Source of the DNA: Butyricimonas faecihominis
GTDB lineage: Bacteria > Bacteroidota > Bacteroidia > Bacteroidales > Marinifilaceae
Assembly: GCF_033096445.1 (NCBI RefSeq)
Contig: NZ_AP028155.1
Location: 3,043,880 to 3,107,879 of the forward strand
DNA length: 64,000 nucleotides
Reading direction: 5' to 3'
The notes below the pieces were generated by a model. It made no database searches and was not told the DNA's origin. It saw only the letters and a list, made by a program, of their open reading frames with translations. Both the position numbers and the translations under genes were made by a program. Positions 9,808 to 19,336 of the stretch are shown here, piece after piece. Each line of letters opens with the position of its first letter. The stretch's first letter is position 1.

Positions 9808-9846
9808 AATTAATAAGGCTTGCTTTTGGGGCAAGCCTTATTAATT
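9808..9846 (-). terminator. Hairpin terminator at the end of the efflux operon
   Basis: A perfect 16-base inverted repeat (TAATAAGGCTTGC within each arm) with a 7-base loop overlaps the stop codon of the second TolC gene. The 3' arm ends in TTATTAATT rather than being followed by a long T run, so it terminates through an AT-rich stem base or stabilises the message. Confidence 0.6.
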
Positions 9847-11254
9847 ATAGCCGTCCCGTCGCCTTCAAGTACCTCGTCTCGCTCAACCGTAATTCCGCCT
9901 TTGCGTCAATCCAGTCACTCCACGCCTTTTGCCATTGCGCCTGAGCCTCCATGTAGTTCGTGATCGTCTCCATTCCCACCTCGTACTGATTCTTGCTCAC
10001 CCCTAGATTTTCTTCTGCTTGGCTCAACGATTTACGGGTCAGCATAACCCTTGTGTGACAATCCTCAATATTATAGCGAGCCCGTGCAATCTCCAAAAGC
10101 ATCATTTGTGACATCTCCTCTTTCTTCAATCGACTCATCTCCTGCTCAGCTTTCATCGCTTTAATCTTTCCCCGGCCCTCACCCCAGTGATAAATCGGAA
10201 TCTTCACGGATGCCATAGCCGTGAAAGACGCCACATCCTCCGTCTGCCCGTTCAGGGATATTCCCCCCGAAAATCCATAAGAGGCAGAAACTCCCACCTC
10301 CGGCAAAAAATCAGAACGGGTCAACGCCACCTGTTTCTCCTTCAATTCCACATCCTTCTCCAACAAATTATATTCGGGACGCTGTTGTAATCCCTCCCCG
10401 GCATTCAACACGCCCGGAGTCACCTCATCATACAAAGAATCACTCACCTGTATCGTCGAATAAAGATCAATCCCGATTACCCGGCAAAGATTCATCCCTG
10501 CCAAAGCCTTCCCGTTCTCCGCCTTTTGCAACATCAACTCGGCCTCGTTCAACTTTACCTGTGCCTTCAGCAAATCATTTCGGGAAGCCATCCCTGTTTC
10601 GTAAGCATCCGTCAAATTCCGCACTAACTCATTAACTACCGCCTTATACTTCTGGGCAGAAGTCACCAGCTCCACGACACGCAAGTATTGCCAATAAGCC
10701 TCGTCCGCCTCGGTAATCACCTCCGCACGGGTATACTGCTTATTCAATTCGGACATTTCCTTTCCGATCGTGGCCATACGATAGGCTGAACGAATCTTTC
10801 CACCCATATAAATCGGTTGTTCTAGCATCGCTCCCGCCGAATAAACCCCTCGTAACCCTAACTCCAACTCAATATCAGGCATAAAAGCATATTGCGCCGA
10901 AAGAGGCAAACCATCCTTTCCCATCACCGGAAGTTTCGTCGCCGGGTCAATATAAAGATTGTAAACCAACTCCCCGTTTGCATCCGGCACGAACGTCGGT
11001 AAATACCCCCCATCAATCGTGAACGAACTCTTTTTCTGCATATAAGCATACAACCCGGTAGCCGAAAGCTTGGGCAAAAAATTCGCACGATAAGCCTTTC
11101 GCTCAAATTCCGCCTTCTCCCCCTGTTTCGTGGCAATCGACATCTTCTTGCTACTTTCTAAAGCCATTTCCCGACATTTTTCCAAGTTCAAAGAAACCTG
11201 CGCTTTTACCGGAGAAATACCTAAAACCAATAATATTATCAACAGACCTTTCAT
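9845..11254 (-). CDS. TolC-family outer-membrane efflux protein (RND system)
   Basis: A 469-residue protein with signal peptide 'LLIILLVLGISPVKAQ'. Two OEP repeats of long coiled-coil helices are visible, each with an N-terminal barrel segment. The sequence 'LEQPIYMGGKIRSAYRM' and the later 'KIPIYHWGEGRGKIKAM' mark the two equivalent positions. It forms the trimeric outer-membrane duct for the RND pump encoded 9 bases upstream. It is a paralogue of the frameshifted TolC gene at 19337..20787, with which it shares the MGGKIRA and PI(F/Y)HWG motifs, so it could serve both pumps. Confidence 0.92.
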   Translation of the reverse strand: MKGLLIILLVLGISPVKAQVSLNLEKCREMALESSKKMSIATKQGEKAEFERKAYRANFLPKLSATGLYAYMQKKSSFTIDGGYLPTFVPDANGELVYNLYIDPATKLPVMGKDGLPLSAQYAFMPDIELELGLRGVYSAGAMLEQPIYMGGKIRSAYRMATIGKEMSELNKQYTRAEVITEADEAYWQYLRVVELVTSAQKYKAVVNELVRNLTDAYETGMASRNDLLKAQVKLNEAELMLQKAENGKALAGMNLCRVIGIDLYSTIQVSDSLYDEVTPGVLNAGEGLQQRPEYNLLEKDVELKEKQVALTRSDFLPEVGVSASYGFSGGISLNGQTEDVASFTAMASVKIPIYHWGEGRGKIKAMKAEQEMSRLKKEEMSQMMLLEIARARYNIEDCHTRVMLTRKSLSQAEENLGVSKNQYEVGMETITNYMEAQAQWQKAWSDWIDAKAELRLSETRYLKATGRL

Positions 11255-11263
11255 AATAATCTT

Positions 11264-14200
11264 CTAACTTATACTATCACTTTTCTTCTCTTTAAAGAAT
11301 ATCGCGTACAACACGGGAATAAACACCAACGTGATCACCGTACCTACCAACAAGCCTCCCATAATCGTAACGGCCATCGAGCCAAACATATCGTCACCCA
11401 GCAACGGAATCATCCCCAATATCGTTGTCAATGACGCCATCATCACCGGACGGAAACGAGAAGAAGAAGAATCCAGCAGAGCCTGTGTCTGATCTTTCCC
11501 GGAAGCAATCTGTAACCCGATCTCATCCAGTAGTACCACTCCGTTCTTAATCATCATCCCGACCAACCCCAATGCACCGACAATCGCCACGAAACCAAAC
11601 TCTTTACCACTGATCAACATACCCAGCACGATCCCGATTGCAGCCAAAGGTAAACAACAGAAAATAATAATCGGCTTGCGGAAATCCTTGAACAACATGA
11701 TCAGTATAGCAATCATCAGAATAACCGCTAACGGAATATTCCCGAACAAATATTTCATGGACTCCCCGCTCGCCTTATGCTCTCCCAACCACTGTTTAGC
11801 ATATCCTTCGGGCAAAGTAATCGTATCCACCTTCTCCGTGATCAGCGAACGGGCACTCTCCGCCGTGTATCCCAAAGCATTATTACACTGGGCCCGCATA
11901 GCCCGCTGCCCGTTATAACGTCGCACAACAGGATCTTCCCATTTCAAGGAAATACCTTTCGTGGCTTGATTCAACGGGATAGAACCTATACTTTGAGCCA
12001 GCAAATCCTCCCCGGACATCGTTCCCATCAACAACCCCTTCAACGACTCCTCGTTCAAAGCCGCCGTCGAAGGCAGCACACTCCAAACGGGAATATTATC
12101 AAGTGCTTCCACCTTCTCCCCCTCACTATTCACGCTCTTCATGTACAAAGGCTTTGCATGAACTCCCTCGTAGAAAGATCCCACGGGCATTCCATCCGTG
12201 GCGGCAAGCATCGACAAACCGACATCCGAACGGGAAAGTCCCACGGAACGGGCAATCGGCTGGTAGTAATCCACCATCAACGTGGGAGTCATCGGCTCCC
12301 AGTCATTCGTCACCAAAGTAATTGCAGGTTCGTCACGCATAATCTGTTCCGCCTTTGCAGTCAACTCTCTCAACACGGCTGGATCCGGACCCGTGAACAT
12401 CAACTCGATCGGGTACTTCTTGTACATCAGATTATAACGTTTCATCCGCACGTAAGCATCCGGGTAATGAGCTGTCAGGTAATCCTGAATCTCGGTCATC
12501 GACGCTTTCAACTCTTCCGGGGTCGTGTAATCCACGATCAACTCCCCGTAACTCATCGTGGGTTCCGCAATAGAACGCACCAGATTATAACGGGCAGGCG
12601 TCCCGCCGACACTCGTCGTCACATGAGTCACCTCCGGGCGGCTCAACAAATAATCCTCTATACTTGCCAAATCCGATTCTACCCGTTCCACCCGCGTACC
12701 TTCCGGCATCTTAAATTCAATATACAACTGCGTGTAACTCAAATCCGGGAAGAAACCCTGTGGGATATACCGGTACAAAAATGCGGTAATCGCCAATAAA
12801 ACCACGACCACCCCGATTGCCATGGACTTATGCCACAACATAAAAGAAAGGAACTGCCGGAACAACCGGTATATCTTACTATCATACAAATTCTCATTCG
12901 CCTTCTTCGGCTTCACTTTCAACGAGTGATCCGCGTGAATCGGGATATGCGTCAACGCCAACACCCAACTCAACAACAGGGATACCGCCAGCACGATAAA
13001 CAAATCCCGCACGTACTCGCCCGTCGTATCCGGGGAAATAAAGATCGGGAAAAACGCCAAGATAGCAATCAATGTAGCCCCCAATAAAGGCATGGCCGTC
13101 TTTTTCGCTATATTTGTCAGCGCAGCTGGACGTTTCACGCCCCGCTCCAAATCAACCAGTATCCCATCAACAATCACGATCGCATTATCCACCAGCATCC
13201 CCATGGCAACAATCAACGAACCCAGTGAAACCCGTTGCAAGGTCCCGTCAAAAAGATAAAGCACCACGAATGAGCCCAGTACGATAATCACCAGTCCGGT
13301 TCCGATAATCACCCCGCTCCGGAATCCCATGGTAAGCATCAGCACAAGAATCACGATCACTACCGATTCTACCAGATTAACCATGAAAACATTAATGGCT
13401 TCCCTTACTCGATCCGGCTGAAAAAATACTTTCTGAAAATCCACTCCCACTGGAATCCGGGATTCTTTCAACTGCTGTAACTCTTGGTCTACCTTCTCTC
13501 CCAAGGTTATAATATTCCCACCTTTTTCCATGGAAATCGCCAACCCGAAAGCCTGCTTGCCATCATACTTCATTCCGTTACGGGCCGGATCTTCATACCC
13601 TTCCGTAATAGACGCAATGTCTCGCAAACGCAACTGATCATCCTCGTGTCCCTGTATAATTAAATTCTTAATATCATCTATCGACCTGTAACTATCATTA
13701 ATAGCCACCCGCAAACGCTGATCCCCGCTATTGAAATAACCGGGATACACGGTTTTATTCTGACTGTTCAACGTGGACAACACCTCCATCGGATGAACCC
13801 CCAAATTCGCCATCTTATCCTGCATCATCTCGATATTGATACATGGGGTCCGATTTCCGTAAATTTCAACTCGACGCACCCCCTCAATATCCTGCAACTC
13901 CCGTTTCACCAACTGGGCATAATCCAGCAACTGCTCGTCTCCCACCCCGTCTGTCGTTATGGCATAAAACATTCCATACACGTCCCCGAAATCATCCATC
14001 ACCACGGAAGGGCGCACTCCATCCGGCATTTGGGCCTGTGCATTCGTCACCTTCCGACGCAAGATATCCCATTTCTGCTCCAATTCGTCCGGGCTCACCG
14101 TACTCTCCAATTCTACCGTGATCAATGACATATCCGCCATGGACTTGGATTCAATACTACCGATTGCCCCCATTGAACGAATCGACTTCTCCAATACATC

Positions 14201-14395
14201 CGTTACTTCCAACTCCACCTGATGAGCAGAAGCTCCGGGATACACCGTAACCACCATCGCCTGTTTTACCTTGATTTCCGGGTCTTCCAACTTGCTCATC
14301 GAATTAAAGGCAAAAATACCTCCAATCACCAGCACTGCAATAAAAAACTTTACCAGCGCCCTATTATTTAATGCATAATCCGCTAAATTGATCAT
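11264..14395 (-). CDS. RND-family efflux pump inner-membrane subunit
   Basis: The 1043 residues match the usual AcrB-type length. An N-terminal membrane segment ('FFIAVLVIGGIFAFNSM') is followed by a periplasmic porter domain with 'VYPGASAHQVELEVTDVLE', six membrane helices ('GSLIVAMGMLVDNAIVIVDG' is the TM4-like region with the proton-relay Asp), a second porter/docking domain and six more helices ('GALGLVGMMIKNGVVLLDEI'). It exports drugs, bile salts or lipophilic compounds by proton antiport. The ATG overlaps the stop of the adaptor gene (TAATG), so the two are translationally coupled. Confidence 0.95.
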   Translation of the reverse strand: MINLADYALNNRALVKFFIAVLVIGGIFAFNSMSKLEDPEIKVKQAMVVTVYPGASAHQVELEVTDVLEKSIRSMGAIGSIESKSMADMSLITVELESTVSPDELEQKWDILRRKVTNAQAQMPDGVRPSVVMDDFGDVYGMFYAITTDGVGDEQLLDYAQLVKRELQDIEGVRRVEIYGNRTPCINIEMMQDKMANLGVHPMEVLSTLNSQNKTVYPGYFNSGDQRLRVAINDSYRSIDDIKNLIIQGHEDDQLRLRDIASITEGYEDPARNGMKYDGKQAFGLAISMEKGGNIITLGEKVDQELQQLKESRIPVGVDFQKVFFQPDRVREAINVFMVNLVESVVIVILVLMLTMGFRSGVIIGTGLVIIVLGSFVVLYLFDGTLQRVSLGSLIVAMGMLVDNAIVIVDGILVDLERGVKRPAALTNIAKKTAMPLLGATLIAILAFFPIFISPDTTGEYVRDLFIVLAVSLLLSWVLALTHIPIHADHSLKVKPKKANENLYDSKIYRLFRQFLSFMLWHKSMAIGVVVVLLAITAFLYRYIPQGFFPDLSYTQLYIEFKMPEGTRVERVESDLASIEDYLLSRPEVTHVTTSVGGTPARYNLVRSIAEPTMSYGELIVDYTTPEELKASMTEIQDYLTAHYPDAYVRMKRYNLMYKKYPIELMFTGPDPAVLRELTAKAEQIMRDEPAITLVTNDWEPMTPTLMVDYYQPIARSVGLSRSDVGLSMLAATDGMPVGSFYEGVHAKPLYMKSVNSEGEKVEALDNIPVWSVLPSTAALNEESLKGLLMGTMSGEDLLAQSIGSIPLNQATKGISLKWEDPVVRRYNGQRAMRAQCNNALGYTAESARSLITEKVDTITLPEGYAKQWLGEHKASGESMKYLFGNIPLAVILMIAILIMLFKDFRKPIIIFCCLPLAAIGIVLGMLISGKEFGFVAIVGALGLVGMMIKNGVVLLDEIGLQIASGKDQTQALLDSSSSRFRPVMMASLTTILGMIPLLGDDMFGSMAVTIMGGLLVGTVITLVFIPVLYAIFFKEKKSDSIS

Positions 14396-15462
14396 TACAA
14401 CAGTCCCCCTACATTTGTTTTAGAAACTGGTTTCAATAATTCTACTGACATTCCCTCCTTCAAGCTATGCACACCGGCAGACACAACGATCTCCCCGGCA
14501 GCCAACCCTCCGGAAACGATCAACTCACCTGTTTTCAGTAACTTTTTCAACTGGATAACACGCTTGGTCACTCGTTGAGTTTCCGGGTTATATACCCACA
14601 CGGCAGATTCCCCGTTTTCTTCGAACATCGCGGATAACGGCACCACCGTCAACGCCTCTTCGTTCGGGTTATACTCGATCGTCACGTTCACGCTCATCCC
14701 TGCCGCAATATCCACTCCCGGCACGGGTTTCAGACGCAGACGCATCCGGTACAACTGATTCAAGTTCGCCTTCCGAGTAATTTCAATCAACTCCAAAGGG
14801 AAAACTTGTCCCGGAAACACATCAATTGTACAAGAAAACGCCTTGAACAAATCTTGTCGTACAAAATCACTGGACGGAATATCGATATCCACGTCAAAAT
14901 AATTACTATTAATCATAGACACCACGGGGTAACCGGCGGCCACCGTCTCGTGAGAATCATAATATTTTTTCTGAATATACCCGTCGAAAGGTGCCGTCAG
15001 ACGAGTATCAGCCAAGGCATTCTTATGGGCATTATACTTTGCCGTAATTTGCTTGACCCCGGCCACGGCCTTATCGTAATCATTTACCGGAACGCTCCCC
15101 CGGTTATATAATTCGATGACCCTTCCGGCTTCCTCCTTCACTTGATTGTATTCCGCCTCTGTCGCAGAAAGTTGAATCTCGTAATCCCTCGGATCAATCT
15201 CGGCAATCAACTCCCCCTTCTTCACGAAAGCCCCCACTTCCGGCAACACAGCCCGAATAGGTCCAGCCACCCGAAATGACAGCTTTACCTCTGAAGCCGC
15301 CTTGATCTTTCCCGGATAAATAATCGACAATTCCCCTTGGTAACTTTTCACCGTATCGGCCTGCACCGTAGCCTTACCGCATTCCTGCTTTGTTTTAGAA
15401 CTTCCACAGGCACACATCAATAAAATCAACCCAAGCAAAGAAAATACAACACCTTTCATCAT
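14395..15462 (-). CDS. RND efflux periplasmic adaptor lipoprotein
   Basis: A 355-residue membrane-fusion protein with lipoprotein leader 'GLILLMCACGSSKTK'. It contains a lipoyl/barrel-sandwich half ('EVGAFVKKGELIAEIDPRDY'), a short helical hairpin, the second half ('LTAPFDGYIQKKYYDSHETV') and a C-terminal beta-barrel and membrane-proximal domain. It links the RND pump to TolC. It lies 15 bases downstream of the second ABC permease and overlaps the pump gene by one base. Confidence 0.93.
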   Translation of the reverse strand: MMKGVVFSLLGLILLMCACGSSKTKQECGKATVQADTVKSYQGELSIIYPGKIKAASEVKLSFRVAGPIRAVLPEVGAFVKKGELIAEIDPRDYEIQLSATEAEYNQVKEEAGRVIELYNRGSVPVNDYDKAVAGVKQITAKYNAHKNALADTRLTAPFDGYIQKKYYDSHETVAAGYPVVSMINSNYFDVDIDIPSSDFVRQDLFKAFSCTIDVFPGQVFPLELIEITRKANLNQLYRMRLRLKPVPGVDIAAGMSVNVTIEYNPNEEALTVVPLSAMFEENGESAVWVYNPETQRVTKRVIQLKKLLKTGELIVSGGLAAGEIVVSAGVHSLKEGMSVELLKPVSKTNVGGLL

Positions 15463-15477
15463 TTTCCAATTTTATCA

Positions 15478-16653
15478 CTAAACCATGTTAATTTTTAACT
15501 TTTTACACTCTCTTTTATACAACAAACATGCCACAATAAAATAAAACACCATCAATATACACAACCCCCAAAATTCAGGTAACACCTCTGACAACGTGGC
15601 ACCTGTATTATTAATTTTCACGAAACCGTCAATCCCGAACGAGGAAGGAAACAACTTTCCAAACCACACCCAATATTCCGGTATTGCTGACTTCGGCCAA
15701 GAAATTCCGGAAATAAACATCAACGGAACAGACGTGAACACGAATATCAAGAAAGGCATCTCCCGTTCACGACTAAAAAACGACATGGCAATAGCAAAAA
15801 AGGTACACGCCAGCAAGAACGGGAACAAAAACAACATCAGCTCCCCCCGTTCCCCCACTTGGGTCATCCCGAACAAACGAGGTACGATGAAAAATACCCA
15901 ATAACTCATCACGAAATAAATAGGCAAATAAGCAAAAGCCTTCCCTAAAACTACCCGTGCCGGATGACGAAAATGCTTATTCGTAGGTAACAACAATCCT
16001 TTCCGACGTCGATCCCGCTCTGTCCCTGTAATCGTTCCCACTCCCAACAATAACGACTGCTGCACCACCAAAATCAACACCGCCGGGATCAAAAAAGAAG
16101 TGAAACCTCCCTGTGGATTAAACAACTTCACGTCCTGAATCTGTACTGGAGAAGACGCAATCTGTTCCGTGATCACCGTGGCGTACTCCATCCCCTGCAC
16201 CTGTATATCCTTCCCCATAGCCAAGGAAACGTCAGTCCCAGCCGTCAACAAAGCCTTGTAATTCAGCAAAGCCCCCATATCACAATAAAGAGACACGTGA
16301 GCCTGTTCCCCCCGGGCCACGTTCTTACTAAAATCAGAGGGGATCTCAAGAATCCCGTAAATATCTTTTTTATACATCAATAACCTCGCCGCCTCCATAT
16401 CCTCACAACGGGCCACCACATCCACACTCGCCGTGGCATCCCAATTCCGGATAAACTCCCGACTTAACGCTGACTTCGAATGATCCACCACCGCCACAGG
16501 CACTTCCCTCGCCACCTCATTACTATAAATAAACGTGTAGACCACCGGGTACCCCAACATCAACGCCACGAAAAAAGTCAACACGGCATGATCCCGGAAC
16601 ACCGCATAAAACTCTCGTTTAAAAACATAATATATATCCGTCCAAAAACCCAT
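15478..16653 (-). CDS. ABC-2 type transporter permease (YhhJ/DrrB-like)
   Basis: This 391-residue protein has one N-terminal membrane helix, a ~140-residue extracytoplasmic segment ('VPVAVVDHSKSALSREFIRN', 'KDIYGILEIPSDFSKNVARG') and five C-terminal helices, the ABC2_membrane_3 layout. Both ABC permeases of this operon share the 'YGI..IP.DF' motif. They are likely to form a heterodimer with the HlyD-type protein as periplasmic partner. No ATP-binding subunit gene is present in the operon, so the ATPase must be encoded elsewhere or the permeases work differently. Confidence 0.88.
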   Translation of the reverse strand: MGFWTDIYYVFKREFYAVFRDHAVLTFFVALMLGYPVVYTFIYSNEVAREVPVAVVDHSKSALSREFIRNWDATASVDVVARCEDMEAARLLMYKKDIYGILEIPSDFSKNVARGEQAHVSLYCDMGALLNYKALLTAGTDVSLAMGKDIQVQGMEYATVITEQIASSPVQIQDVKLFNPQGGFTSFLIPAVLILVVQQSLLLGVGTITGTERDRRRKGLLLPTNKHFRHPARVVLGKAFAYLPIYFVMSYWVFFIVPRLFGMTQVGERGELMLFLFPFLLACTFFAIAMSFFSREREMPFLIFVFTSVPLMFISGISWPKSAIPEYWVWFGKLFPSSFGIDGFVKINNTGATLSEVLPEFWGLCILMVFYFIVACLLYKRECKKLKINMV

Positions 16654-16690
16654 TTCAATTTTAGATTTAATGATTTTTGATTTTAGATTA

Positions 16691-16799
16691 ACCCCCTCTA
16701 ACTCCCCCTTTTCAAGGGGGAGGACACGCTACATTGAAAACATTGTAGCAATTTCTTGCGTCCGTTTCTCCCCCTGTGTAAGGGGGAGTTAGAGGGGGT
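16691..16799. repeat. 109-bp palindromic intergenic element, copy 1
   Basis: The ends are perfect 20-base inverted repeats beginning ACCCCCTCTAACTCCCCC. Each end also folds on itself (CCCCCTT...AAGGGGG). The same layout and most of the inner sequence (AGGACACGCTAC..., CGTTTCTCCCCCTGTG) recurs at 19204..19311. It contains no coding capacity. It looks like a REP- or MITE-type element and, if transcribed, would form a strong hairpin between two genes of one operon. Confidence 0.8.
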
Positions 16800-16810
16800 A
16801 GTCTTTTTCA

Positions 16811-16849
16811 TTCTAAATTCTAAATTCTAAACTCTAAATTTTAAATTTC
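16811..16849. repeat. AT-rich heptamer tandem run
   Basis: Five successive imperfect heptamers of the type TAAATTC/TAAACTC/TAAATTT follow the palindromic element. Similar heptamer or octamer runs occur in other gaps of the efflux operon (around 18121..18172 and 19160..19200). No function is evident. Confidence 0.5.
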
Positions 16850-16891
16850 AAACTCATTCCAACCTGCAACCCATAAATCGTTTTCAACGAT

Positions 16892-18064
16892 TTATGGCAA
16901 ATACTTAAACTCCAACAAATCCAACTTCAACTTCGGCAGGATAAAAATCGGCAAGAATAAATATACCATCAATGCCGCATAACTCTGCCAAGAAAATATC
17001 ATCGGAATACCATTCAAAGCCTGATCCACGTATATCAAAAAATAGTGACGCATTTGGAACAAATTCGACCCGATCTGAGCCAGCTCCGGCATAGAACGCA
17101 CCGGATAGGTAAAACCGCATATCGAAAATGACAACACACCCCACAAGGCACAAGCACTCAATGCGATCCTGCTCCGGCGGGTCATCCCCGTAACAAACAG
17201 GGCAAAACACTGAGAGGCTAGAATCATCAGTACCATAGCCAGAAACATCGGGAAAAATCCACTATTTAACGGGAAATGAGCATAACCATACAACATGGAA
17301 AGAGCAAGCATCCCCATCGCCGTGAAAATCAACGCCTGCGGGACAAGTTTCCCCATCAATGCCACGATAATAGAACCATTCCCCGCCTCCAACCACTCTC
17401 TTGAAGTCCTCCGCTTAATCTCCTCGCTAATACTGTACACCGTGGTAAACATCACGAACATACACAAGAATGCAGGTAAAAGGAAATTCGCCAAATAGAC
17501 AGCGTAACTCAACCACGGGTTATTCAACGGGTGCGTATCCAGCACAATCGGCATCAGCTTAGCGGCGAGCAACGGCCCGCCCTCTCCCTTCGCCAGCAAT
17601 AACGTTTGTTGAACCGCTCCATTCGCTAAATTTGATTGCATCCGCATATCTTTATACAACAAAGAACCCGCCAGAAAATAAGTATCATTCGTGTAAAACG
17701 ACAACACGGGTTCTCCCCCTGTCGATGCATCCCGCCGGAAGTCCGCCGGGATATAAAAAATCCCGTAAACATCCCCTCGCTGCAAAGCCTCTCGGGCCTC
17801 GCTAAAATTCGCCGTGCGCATCACCACGTCCGTCTGGGCAAACGTGTTCAACGAACGCACCAAAGAACGGGAAGTCGTGGTATTATCCTCATCCACCACG
17901 GCCACAGGCAACTTTTTCGGCAACCCCTCTTTCAACAAATCCATGAAAAACAGGAAACAGAACAAAGGTGCGAAGATCATCACAAACCAGTAGATCCGAC
18001 GTTCTGCCAACATCCGGACCTCCCGTTTCATCAACACCCCCAAAGCCCTTATATTCTCACGCAT
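16892..18064 (-). CDS. ABC-2 type transporter permease (partner of the 15478..16653 gene)
   Basis: 390 residues with the same plan as its neighbour: an N-terminal helix ('WFVMIFAPLFCFLFFMDLL'), an extracytoplasmic domain with 'LPVAVVDEDNTTTSRSLVRS' and 'GDVYGIFYIPADFRRDA', and five to six C-terminal helices. It is a paralogue of the downstream permease. It lies about 90 bases downstream of the HlyD gene and is separated from its partner by a 109-bp palindromic element. It is probably a drug or lipid exporter subunit; the substrate is unknown. Confidence 0.88.
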   Translation of the reverse strand: MRENIRALGVLMKREVRMLAERRIYWFVMIFAPLFCFLFFMDLLKEGLPKKLPVAVVDEDNTTTSRSLVRSLNTFAQTDVVMRTANFSEAREALQRGDVYGIFYIPADFRRDASTGGEPVLSFYTNDTYFLAGSLLYKDMRMQSNLANGAVQQTLLLAKGEGGPLLAAKLMPIVLDTHPLNNPWLSYAVYLANFLLPAFLCMFVMFTTVYSISEEIKRRTSREWLEAGNGSIIVALMGKLVPQALIFTAMGMLALSMLYGYAHFPLNSGFFPMFLAMVLMILASQCFALFVTGMTRRSRIALSACALWGVLSFSICGFTYPVRSMPELAQIGSNLFQMRHYFLIYVDQALNGIPMIFSWQSYAALMVYLFLPIFILPKLKLDLLEFKYLP

Positions 18065-18120
18065 AATTTAATTTTAGATTTTAGATTTCAACCATACAAA
18101 TCAACACTCCTGATTTCACT

Positions 18121-18172
18121 TTAAACTTTAAACTTTTAATTTTTAGCTTTTAGCTTTTAGTTTTTAGCTCTT
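18121..18172. repeat. AT-rich tandem run TTTTAGC/TTTAAAC overlapping a gene end
   Basis: Repeats of the forms TTTAAAC and TTTTTAGC follow each other and overlap the 3' end of the HlyD gene (stop at 18157), where they encode the last codons. The sequence TTTTTAGCTTTTAAC reappears at 9782..9797 after the operon terminator. Confidence 0.5.
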
Positions 18173-19149
18173 TTCAGCACGCTCATCCCCGGTCTCAACC
18201 CCTCCACCTTTTCCGTGGGAACGGCCTTCACCTCGAAAGTCTTCGCGTCATATTGCCCCGTTGTCTTCGTGGCTCTCCAAGCGGCATAAGTACCCATATT
18301 TTTCATGTGAGTCACTTTTAACTGCACTTCCTTATTGTTCAAAGCGGGAATATACCCCGTGAACACGGTTCCCATCTTCAAGTCTCCCAACAAATCTTCA
18401 CGCACGTTAAAAACCACCCACATATCCTCCAAATCCAGCACATTCATCACGGGGGAACCCGTCCCCACCAACTCTCCCACCTTCGGGTAACGTTCAGAAA
18501 TCTCTCCTGAAATCGGTGAAATCAAAAATGTCTCCTTTATATAAGAACTAACTTCTTCCACAGCACCCCTTGCCCGGTTTACCTGAGCCTCGGCCGCCAA
18601 TTTATCTTCCTTTTCCGCCCCGTTCTTCGCCATCTCATACTGGGCCTTCGCTGCCTGCTCCGTGGCTAGCATCGCCTTATAATTAGCCTCGGTCTCATCA
18701 CGTTTCTGCGCGGAAACCACATCATTTTCAAACAACTTTTGTACCCGGTCAAAAGACTTCTTTGCCACGTCAAGAGCCGCTTGTGCTTTTTTCCACGTTT
18801 GGAAGGCCATCGTTTTCTGTTCCTCGCGAGCCCCCTTCTGAGCCTTATCACTCAATGCTTGGGCAGCCTCTTCCGCAGCCTGCGCCTGATTAAATTTTGC
18901 CATCACCTCCGGACTATCCAAAATCGCCACCGTATCTCCCTTCATCACCTGATCCCCCTCGTCCACTAAAAAACGCTCAATCCTCCCCGGTACCTTCCCG
19001 GAAATCCGTACTTCCGTGGCCTCCGCCTCACCTTGAATCATCTCCGGCACCGGTTCCCAAAAAATAAACCCGAATATAGCAACCAAAAATACGATGATCA
19101 CGATCCCTGTAAACATCAATACCTTCCCGCTTACTTTCTTTTCGCTCAT
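18157..19149 (-). CDS. HlyD-family secretion/membrane-fusion protein
   Basis: A 330-residue protein with a single N-terminal membrane anchor ('MFTGIVIIVFLVAIFGFIFW'), a biotinyl/lipoyl half ('VPGRIERFLVDEGDQVMKGD'), a long alanine- and lysine-rich coiled coil (~75-195), the second lipoyl half ('FLISPISGEISERYPKVGEL') and a C-terminal beta-barrel. It resembles YhiI/EmrA-type adaptors that connect ABC-2 permeases to TolC. It lies between the frameshifted TolC gene and the two ABC permeases and would be their periplasmic partner. Confidence 0.9.
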   Translation of the reverse strand: MSEKKVSGKVLMFTGIVIIVFLVAIFGFIFWEPVPEMIQGEAEATEVRISGKVPGRIERFLVDEGDQVMKGDTVAILDSPEVMAKFNQAQAAEEAAQALSDKAQKGAREEQKTMAFQTWKKAQAALDVAKKSFDRVQKLFENDVVSAQKRDETEANYKAMLATEQAAKAQYEMAKNGAEKEDKLAAEAQVNRARGAVEEVSSYIKETFLISPISGEISERYPKVGELVGTGSPVMNVLDLEDMWVVFNVREDLLGDLKMGTVFTGYIPALNNKEVQLKVTHMKNMGTYAAWRATKTTGQYDAKTFEVKAVPTEKVEGLRPGMSVLKRAKN

Positions 19150-19203
19150 AACAATTAATTTAAAATTCAGAATTTAGAGTTTAAAACTTAAAATAGAAAA
19201 ACT

Positions 19204-19311
19204 ACCCCCTCTAACTCCCCCTTACTCAGGGGGAGGACACGCTACTTTGTTACATTGTGGCGGTTTCCCGCATTCGTTTCTCCCCCTGTGCAAGGGGGAG
19301 CTAAAGGGGGT
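19204..19311. repeat. 108-bp palindromic intergenic element, copy 2
   Basis: The left end begins ACCCCCTCTAACTCCCCC as in copy 1. The right end (AAGGGGGAGCTAAAGGGGGT) differs from a perfect inverted repeat at two bases. The core keeps AGGACACGCTAC and CGTTTCTCCCCCTGTG in the same order. It lies between the TolC and HlyD genes of the efflux operon. Confidence 0.8.
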
Positions 19312-19336
19312 TAATCTTAAATCTAGTATCATAAAT

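Noticed and set aside
11777-12799. A 340-codon open frame on the plus strand
   Set aside because: It lies wholly antisense to the well-supported RND pump gene; its His/Arg-rich composition is a mirror of the real frame's codon bias, with no recognisable domain.
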